This document shows, one piece after another, positions 32,056-36,815 of a DNA stretch of 36,815 nucleotides (its first letter is position 1; each line of letters begins with the position of its first letter). A model generated the notes under the pieces. The model was not told where the DNA came from, did no database searches, and saw only the letters and a list, made by a program, of their open reading frames with translations. This DNA comes from Candidatus Tharpella sp. Lineage in GTDB: Bacteria; Desulfobacterota; Anaeroferrophillalia; Anaeroferrophillales; Tharpellaceae. A program made the position numbers and the translations under genes. The stretch spans positions 1-36,815 of the forward strand of contig JAGHAQ010000116.1 in NCBI GenBank assembly GCA_021161425.1, written 5' to 3'.

Positions 32056-33036
32056 ATGAAACGAAAAATTCTTCCTCCCGGTAAAATAATTTTCATTTTT
32101 TTTCTGATTGTCTTTGCCCTGTCGATTTTTCCGCATCTAACTCAAGCCCGCATTGTTAACCGGATCATGGCGATCGTCGGCAATCAGGTTATTACCTCTA
32201 TGAATCTGCGCCAAGCGATCTCAGTTGAGCATCACCAGGAAGATTTTAAAGCCCTCCCTGTCGAAGAACAGAATAGCATTATCAAAAAAGAGCTTGACGG
32301 GCTTATCGACGACCTCCTTATCGCCCAGAAAGCAGCCTCCCTGGGCATAAGCATCACTGATGAAGATATTGAAGCCACCATTGAACGGGTTCTGAAACAG
32401 AACCGTATGAACCAGGAAATGTTGGAAAAAGCTCTTGCAAGTCAAAACCTTAACTTTACCTCCTATCGCAATAAAATTGCCAGTGACCTACTCAAGGCTA
32501 AATTTGTCTCCAGAGAGGTCAAAACCAACATTATCATAACCAACGAAGAGGTCCTCGACTACGCTGAAAAACATGATCTTTTCAGCCAAGATGACAGCGT
32601 CACTCTGGCCCAAATTTTCATCCCCAATGGCTCCCCTAATGCCGCCTCAGGAAAAGACAATGAAATCTGGAAGAAAATCCGTATACGTCTGAAAAATGAA
32701 GAAAATTTCTTTACTCTTGCAAGTGAGTTCTCCGAAGGGCCGGCGGCGGCCAAAGGTGGACGCTTGGGCACCTTCAAACGTGGCAATCTGCTAGCGGAGA
32801 TCGAAGAAGTTGCTTACAAACAACCCCTGGGTGAGGCCAGCAAGGTAATCATTACCTCACTGGGCAACCACATGATCATGATCACCAACCGTACCGGTAA
32901 AAATGAAGAGAGCGCCCTATCGCCGTCCGCCGAAGAACAGATCAAAGATAAACTTTACGAAGAGAAACTGGAAAAAGCCCTGAAAAATCTGGGCCGGGAT
33001 CTGCGCCGCGAATATAGTGTCAAAATCATGCAATAG
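32056..33036 (+). CDS. surA: SurA-like periplasmic chaperone/peptidyl-prolyl isomerase
   Basis: 326 residues with a signal peptide about 1-32 (hydrophobic IIFIFFLIVFALSIF, cleavage after TQA). SurA N domain begins at once: RIVNRIMAIVGNQVITSMNL, then ELDGLIDDLLIAQKAASLGI. One parvulin domain about 180-280 (VTLAQIFIPN, LASEFSEGPAAAKGGRLGTF, SLGNHMIMITNR). E. coli SurA has two parvulin domains; this single-domain form is common in deltaproteobacteria. It follows the second foldase gene by 11 bases with GAGAG in front. Confidence 0.88.
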   Translation: MKRKILPPGKIIFIFFLIVFALSIFPHLTQARIVNRIMAIVGNQVITSMNLRQAISVEHHQEDFKALPVEEQNSIIKKELDGLIDDLLIAQKAASLGISITDEDIEATIERVLKQNRMNQEMLEKALASQNLNFTSYRNKIASDLLKAKFVSREVKTNIIITNEEVLDYAEKHDLFSQDDSVTLAQIFIPNGSPNAASGKDNEIWKKIRIRLKNEENFFTLASEFSEGPAAAKGGRLGTFKRGNLLAEIEEVAYKQPLGEASKVIITSLGNHMIMITNRTGKNEESALSPSAEEQIKDKLYEEKLEKALKNLGRDLRREYSVKIMQ

Positions 33037-33045
33037 GAAAGATTA

Positions 33046-33147
33046 ATGCTGCAAGCCGATGAACTGCGCCGGCAATTTGCCAAAAATCCGACCTGCATCA
33101 AACGGGAATGCCCGCTCTTTCCTCAACCTATAAAAACAGATTGTTAA
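33046..33147 (+). CDS. Small ORF of 33 residues with three cysteines
   Basis: ATG at 33046 is preceded by AGGAAAG, nine bases after the surA stop, and opens ADELRRQFAKNPTCIKRECP, ending at TDC then TAA. The good ribosome site and protein-like composition favour translation, but I recognise no family. It could be a short metal-binding peptide or the head of a gene now deleted. Confidence 0.35.
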   Translation: MLQADELRRQFAKNPTCIKRECPLFPQPIKTDC

Positions 33148-33166
33148 TACTTAAATTACTATTGCC

Positions 33167-33349
33167 ATGTCCCGCCATCCTGCCTGCCATCAGTGCCGCC
33201 ACTACTATGTCACCTATGACCCCAAAAAGCCGCATGGCTGCAGGGCCTACTCTTTTAAAGCAAAAGAGAATCCAGCCCAGGTGGTTTTGAGCTCTTCGGG
33301 AAAACCCTGCCTGATGTTTATTGCCAGAGAAAAGCAAAACCCGTCCTAA
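33167..33349 (+). CDS. Small conserved cysteine protein (zinc-binding type), 60 residues
   Basis: MSRHPACHQCRHYYVTYDP then PHGCRAYSFKA, QVVLSSSGKPCLMF: four cysteines in a C-x2-C ... C ... C pattern with conserved aromatic residues. Similar short proteins in deltaproteobacteria have been labelled uracil-DNA-glycosylase-related, which I doubt given the size; a zinc-ribbon-like nucleic-acid or protein adaptor is more plausible. The Shine-Dalgarno is poor. It follows the 33-residue ORF by 19 bases. Confidence 0.65.
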   Translation: MSRHPACHQCRHYYVTYDPKKPHGCRAYSFKAKENPAQVVLSSSGKPCLMFIAREKQNPS

Positions 33350-33428
33350 ATAGTCGGCCATGAAGAACTCGATTTTTGATGTTTTCACCCTACGCTTGAG
33401 TTATAGGAAACGCTAGCTGTCGGAAAGC

Positions 33429-33457
33429 TTGACCAAAAAGCATAAATTTAATATAGA
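33429..33457 (+). promoter_or_regulatory. Sigma70-type promoter upstream of the amidoligase-like gene
   Basis: TTGACC (33429-33434) and TATAGA (33452-33457) with a 17-base AT-rich spacer. The predicted start near 33464 leaves a leader of about 140 bases, within which AAGTTAC (near 33575) can pair with GTAACTT just before the ATG at 33607. The rest of the 257-base gap shows no gene I can support. Confidence 0.6.
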
Positions 33458-33606
33458 GTACTTTGTCTAGCAAAGACTGTGGAACGACCCTGACCTTATC
33501 GAGATTCAAACCCACGATAAACGCTTGACCCGACATAACCGAAACCAAACATGATTTCAGGATCCAGAACTTAAAGTTACCGTTTCATCAAGGATCGTAA
33601 CTTAAA

Positions 33607-35034
33607 ATGGCCCTGTTTTTTCCAAAAGAGTACAACGCGACCCCCTACCGGGCTCTCTATGACAGCCTCTCCCCTGTCGGCCGTCTGATGATCCAGCGGG
33701 AATTTGTCGGGGTCAGTTATCTGCGGCGCTTTCATCTTCTGAAAAATTCGCTATCAGGTCCCAGCTTCAAGAGTGATCAGTTGGCTGCCGGCCGCTTTTT
33801 CCACAGAAAACTGACTATCAGCCACCTTGACTGGCGCCATAGAGAGATTGCTAAAGCCCACCTTAAATTGATCTTCCGCCACTTTCTTTTCGGTTTTCTG
33901 GTTCAGTTTGCCAGTCGCAAACATGAACTCCCTCTACCCCCGCCCGACCCCTTCTGCTACTGGGAAACATCCGCCAATCTGATTGTCATGCGCTGGATGA
34001 ACCGTCATCGCCAAAATTGGGAAAGCGCTATTGACTCATCAATTGACCAGGTAGTTTCCGAATCAATTCGCCATCACTTTATCTACTACCTGCTCTCTTT
34101 TGTAATCGCCAGGAAACTCTATAACCGGGATGAGCTGGCTGACGAAATTGTCGCTTGTCGGGCTCAAGCTCTGCCGGGCACCACCCCGATCGGGGTTGAG
34201 ATGGAATTCAGCAATCTTGGACGCTTGGCGATCAACAAAAAAAATCCGGCCCAGCTTATCAGCCGCGATCACTTCCACAATATGGAATACTACACCAGTT
34301 TCCGACTTGAGGACGTCACCTGGCGGCTGGGTGGCTATGTCGACACTCATGAACATGGTCGCCGACTAATCTCGCTCTCACGTTACGGAGGATTTTTTGA
34401 ATATTCTATGGTTCGGATCGATTATCCCCGCACCTATACCCTACCCCTGACTACCGACCCGTCTATCGCGAATCAGATGATCTGTGAAAGTATAGATTTC
34501 ATCAATGAGATCAAACCTCACAGCCTACATATAAATATTGAGAAGAGAGGTAACGGAGAGATTGAGCCCCAACTTGATGATTTTTTATGCCTGCTTTTAT
34601 TGGGTGGGGATCTGGGCTACAACGAGGATGGTCAATTAAAGGAGAAACGTTTTGCCGACAAGGAGTTTCACCGAATCATCAATCACCGCCGCCATCTCTC
34701 ACTGCTGGAAGAGATCAAGAAAGATGTTATCGAATACGCTTTTTTACGCCTCTGGAAGAAAGGTGAACGAAACTACAACTACCGGCCAGTAATTTTAGCT
34801 CTTAAAGGTTTCCAATACGCTTATCATCTAGGGGCTAACTGCCTCGATCAACTGCCCGAGATGCTGTCCTGGGCCGAAAAACCATCCCCTTTGCCGACTG
34901 CCTCACTAAACAATTTTGTCTACAATGTGGAGAATGGTTTAAAAACGGAAGGGGTCTATTCTGAAGATTTTCTAGCTAACTACACAAAAGAACTTTCAGA
35001 CATCCTCCTGGGTCGTCAACAACTGCTGCGTTAA
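33607..35034 (+). CDS. Amidoligase-like protein (glutamine-synthetase/GCS fold superfamily), function unknown
   Basis: 475 residues, no signal peptide. The clearest signature is GVEMEF at 196-201, the GxExEF strand whose glutamates (E198, E200) bind metal in COOH-NH2 ligases such as the amidoligase_2 and glutamate-cysteine ligase groups. Later, about 250-310, RYGGFFEYSMVRIDYP and SLHINIEKRG fit the following strands (the HxN/HVH-type element). The N-terminal 190 residues are helical and basic with no match I know. The family call is an inference from these motifs. The neighbour at 35055-35720, convergent, is a gamma-glutamylcyclotransferase-like protein; such pairs have been described for amidoligase systems. 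It has its own promoter. Target may be a small molecule or a peptide. Confidence 0.55.
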   Translation: MALFFPKEYNATPYRALYDSLSPVGRLMIQREFVGVSYLRRFHLLKNSLSGPSFKSDQLAAGRFFHRKLTISHLDWRHREIAKAHLKLIFRHFLFGFLVQFASRKHELPLPPPDPFCYWETSANLIVMRWMNRHRQNWESAIDSSIDQVVSESIRHHFIYYLLSFVIARKLYNRDELADEIVACRAQALPGTTPIGVEMEFSNLGRLAINKKNPAQLISRDHFHNMEYYTSFRLEDVTWRLGGYVDTHEHGRRLISLSRYGGFFEYSMVRIDYPRTYTLPLTTDPSIANQMICESIDFINEIKPHSLHINIEKRGNGEIEPQLDDFLCLLLLGGDLGYNEDGQLKEKRFADKEFHRIINHRRHLSLLEEIKKDVIEYAFLRLWKKGERNYNYRPVILALKGFQYAYHLGANCLDQLPEMLSWAEKPSPLPTASLNNFVYNVENGLKTEGVYSEDFLANYTKELSDILLGRQQLLR

Positions 35035-35054
35035 AAACAATATAACACTACGAA

Positions 35055-35720
35055 TTAAACAAAGTTTTCCCGCGTCTTACGGCGATTTTCCCGGCACAAC
35101 TCAGGGTTCTTGCAAAATTTGGCGCAGGCGGTTGTACCGGACCAATGGGCATGCATCTCTTCATCCATGCACATTCCCGGGACGATATGAACTTGTTCCG
35201 GCTTTGGAATACGCCTTAATTTATTGAACACGGTTCTGACCCGGCCCGGCTCCTTTATAATCGGCTGTTCACAGAGCAGTTTCCAATTACCACAGGAGAT
35301 AAAATACTCTTTCTGATGCTCTGGAGTGAGATGATCCAGGGGATAAGTGTAGACCCAGGCCTTACGCTCTTCAAACTCCTGTTTCTCGGTATCGATTTCA
35401 ACAATAATCGGCATTTTTTTGCGAATATAGACACTTTTACGACTATCATCAGGGTAGTAGCCCTCAAGCCGATCAAGCGCCCGCATGATTTTCACCGGAT
35501 CACCGAAACTCATCAACTCACCGACCACCAGATCCTGGCAGCCATCCAGAGTAATTAAACCGGGAAAGCCAATCGGCAGATGGTAAAGAAAACCCTGACA
35601 ATAGGCCGGCAGAATGGTTTTTACTTTTTTACGGAGAAAACGATCGAAATTTTTATAGCGTCGCAAGAGGCTGCCGTAGACAAAGAAATAGGGGGTTTCG
35701 GCAACTGCGGCACGGCGCAT
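35055..35720 (-). CDS. Gamma-glutamylcyclotransferase-like (AIG2/GGCT) protein with cysteine-rich tail
   Basis: 221 residues. The N-terminal GGCT/AIG2 fold (about 10-135) has the substrate loop FVYGSLLRRY (Y15-L18), GFLYHLPIGFPGL, VVGELMSF, and the catalytic glutamate E86 in LDRLEGYY. Such enzymes cleave gamma-glutamyl bonds with release of 5-oxoproline. The region from about 150 is an extension not seen in plain GGCT: GNWKLLCEQP, then VPGMCMDEEMHAHW, ACAKFCKNPELC. Five cysteines and two histidines there suggest a metal site. The gene ends 20 bases from the amidoligase-like stop, on the other strand. The start is at ATG 35720; GGAGA is about 13 bases upstream, rather far. Confidence 0.75.
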   Translation of the reverse strand: MRRAAVAETPYFFVYGSLLRRYKNFDRFLRKKVKTILPAYCQGFLYHLPIGFPGLITLDGCQDLVVGELMSFGDPVKIMRALDRLEGYYPDDSRKSVYIRKKMPIIVEIDTEKQEFEERKAWVYTYPLDHLTPEHQKEYFISCGNWKLLCEQPIIKEPGRVRTVFNKLRRIPKPEQVHIVPGMCMDEEMHAHWSGTTACAKFCKNPELCRENRRKTRENFV

Positions 35721-35804
35721 TTCGAGCAGTTTTCTCCAACGAGGGTTGGTAATGATACAGACACCTCTTGAGAAAAAATTAGGGGTTAAATTTATTTATA
35801 CGAG

Positions 35805-35844
35805 AAAAATCGTAACTGTTCAGCCAACCCGCGGAATAGTTACG
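35805..35844 (-). terminator. Probable Rho-independent terminator of waaG
   Basis: CGTAACTGTTC (35811-35821) pairs with GAATAGTTACG (35834-35844) with one mismatch. On the minus strand the hairpin starts six bases after the waaG stop and is followed by ATTTTT, fitting a terminator between waaG and the GGCT-like gene. Confidence 0.55.
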
Positions 35845-35849
35845 AAAAA

Positions 35850-36815
35850 TCACTCTTTTTTATTCCCGGCAACCTTCATAATAATTTCGGCGGCTCGTTC
35901 CGCCAGGCTGAAGAGATCGGTTTTTGCAACATACTCTTTGGCATTGGCACTCCAGAGCAGACGTTGTGAAACAGAATCTAGCATCTCAAAGAGCAGCCGG
36001 TCAAGCTGTTGCTGGGCAAAAGGTGAAGCTACTAATTTCCCGGCCCGAGCTCTTTCAATATGGACACTGTAGCCGCAGACTGAGGTCACTAGAACCGGCA
36101 AACCGGCGGCCAAGGCCTCAATTAAAACGCCTCCGGTGTTCTCTTGGTAAGCAGGATGAAGAAAAAGATCAGCGGCCGCCAGAAAACGGAGCACATCAGT
36201 ACGACCACCGGTAAAAATAACCCTTTCGGCAAGGCCCTGACGTCGGGCAAGTTTTCGATAATACTCAAGATTATCATCACCAACAACCAGCAGACGACTC
36301 TTTTGACAAAGCTCCTCCGGTAGAGCCTGCATGGCGTTAAGAGCGCGGTCGACGCCTTTTCGTTTGAAACCACTGCCGATCATCAAGACCACCAATTCGT
36401 CTTGACCAACCCCCAACTCCTCACGCAGAGACCGCCCTAGTTCAAGACTGTCCGATGGTAGAAGGCGATCGGTTGACACACCGGGCGGCAGGTCGTGAAA
36501 ACGCTCAGTCGGAGTTTTGTAGATAGTTTGAAAGAGCCGCTTTTGCACCTCTGATATCGAAAGAATAGTTGTCTTTGCCGCAGGTTCAAAAACTGCTCGT
36601 TCAAAAGCAACCAGAGTGCGATAACGGGAAGTCAAACGATAAACCCGGCTTCTCTGCTCAACCGTGGCCACATAACAGGGATCGGCGGCAAAGTAGAGAT
36701 CGAGACCGGGCATCTTATTAAAACCGACGACAGCCCGATAACCTTTGCCCGAAGCTTGATCCTGAAGGCGCTTGGCAAAAGATATATATTGACGATGATG
36801 GCTGAAGCCCTTACC
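35850..36815 (-). CDS. waaG: LPS core glucosyltransferase WaaG-like, GT4 family (5' end missing)
   Basis: Adds a hexose to the inner core of lipopolysaccharide at the cytoplasmic membrane face. The frame is open to the window edge, so at least 321 residues are present and the N-terminus (about 50 residues) is outside; ATG at 36713 is internal. Visible: GKGFSHHRQYISFAKRL, VVGFNKMPGLDLYFAADPCY (strongly WaaG), SEVQKRLFQTIY, PPGV, the donor-binding IGSGFKRKGVDRAL, GRTDVLRFLAAADLFLHPAYQE and the GT4 ExxxxxE motif NTGGVLIEALAAGLPV. Other waa genes would be expected upstream on this strand, beyond the window. Confidence 0.92.
   Translation of the reverse strand, partial: GKGFSHHRQYISFAKRLQDQASGKGYRAVVGFNKMPGLDLYFAADPCYVATVEQRSRVYRLTSRYRTLVAFERAVFEPAAKTTILSISEVQKRLFQTIYKTPTERFHDLPPGVSTDRLLPSDSLELGRSLREELGVGQDELVVLMIGSGFKRKGVDRALNAMQALPEELCQKSRLLVVGDDNLEYYRKLARRQGLAERVIFTGGRTDVLRFLAAADLFLHPAYQENTGGVLIEALAAGLPVLVTSVCGYSVHIERARAGKLVASPFAQQQLDRLLFEMLDSVSQRLLWSANAKEYVAKTDLFSLAERAAEIIMKVAGNKKE

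Overview
The window looks like chromosomal DNA of a moderate-GC Gram-negative bacterium, most likely a former deltaproteobacterium (Desulfobacterota / Desulfuromonadota-like). Reasons: outer-membrane functions (a WaaG-like LPS glycosyltransferase, SurA and PpiC-type periplasmic foldases, a CpoB/YbgF lipoprotein); a HgdB/BcrB-like iron-sulfur protein with its ATP-dependent activator; a GlcD/GlcF-type oxidase; a selenocysteine/selenium gene set; and a DUF116 protein directly behind fmt. The lineage is inferred from gene content only.

Layout. 1-9266 (+): 2-hydroxyacyl-CoA dehydratase-like protein and activator, a 127-bp palindromic repeat, an NFACT protein, then a tightly overlapping block glcD - receiver - glcF - hybrid histidine kinase. 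9238-12171 and on to 17400 (-): shikimate genes aroE-aroA-aroK-aroC, obgE, rpmA and rplU (promoter and terminator visible), cpoB, transaldolase, folK, tatA and a complete tRNA-Sec gene (selC) with its own promoter. 17637-19682 (+): a three-gene selenium block (yedF, cysteine-desulfurase-like protein, Se/S carrier) divergent from selC. 19690-22526 (-): zinc-ribbon/SPOR protein, HDOD protein and CheD. 22526-24051 (-): a wreck of a chemotaxis operon, with short recognisable pieces of cheY, cheW, cheA, a second cheW and cheR joined by deletions and frameshifts. 24224-33036 (+): def-fmt-DUF116-mfd followed by three parvulin-type foldase genes. 33037-35720: small cysteine-containing ORFs, then a GxExEF amidoligase-like protein convergent with a gamma-glutamylcyclotransferase-like protein. 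35850-36815 (-): the 3' part of waaG.

How the genes work together. Three modules look functionally coherent. (1) GlcD/GlcF flavin-FeS oxidase is translationally coupled to a single-domain receiver and a hybrid kinase with PAS, receiver and Hpt domains, suggesting a phosphorelay tied to 2-hydroxyacid oxidation. (2) selC plus YedF, a PLP desulfurase-like enzyme and a Se/S carrier point to active selenium use. (3) The amidoligase-like/cyclotransferase pair suggests making and breaking of gamma-glutamyl-type amide bonds on an unknown substrate. The chemotaxis remnant is the most unusual structural feature: CheD and the HDOD gene at its 3' end are intact while everything upstream has collapsed by deletion.

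Coordinates of starts were chosen from Shine-Dalgarno sites, overlaps and family N-termini; where they depart from the longest reading frame this is stated. All functional names rest on motif recognition by eye, not on database searches.
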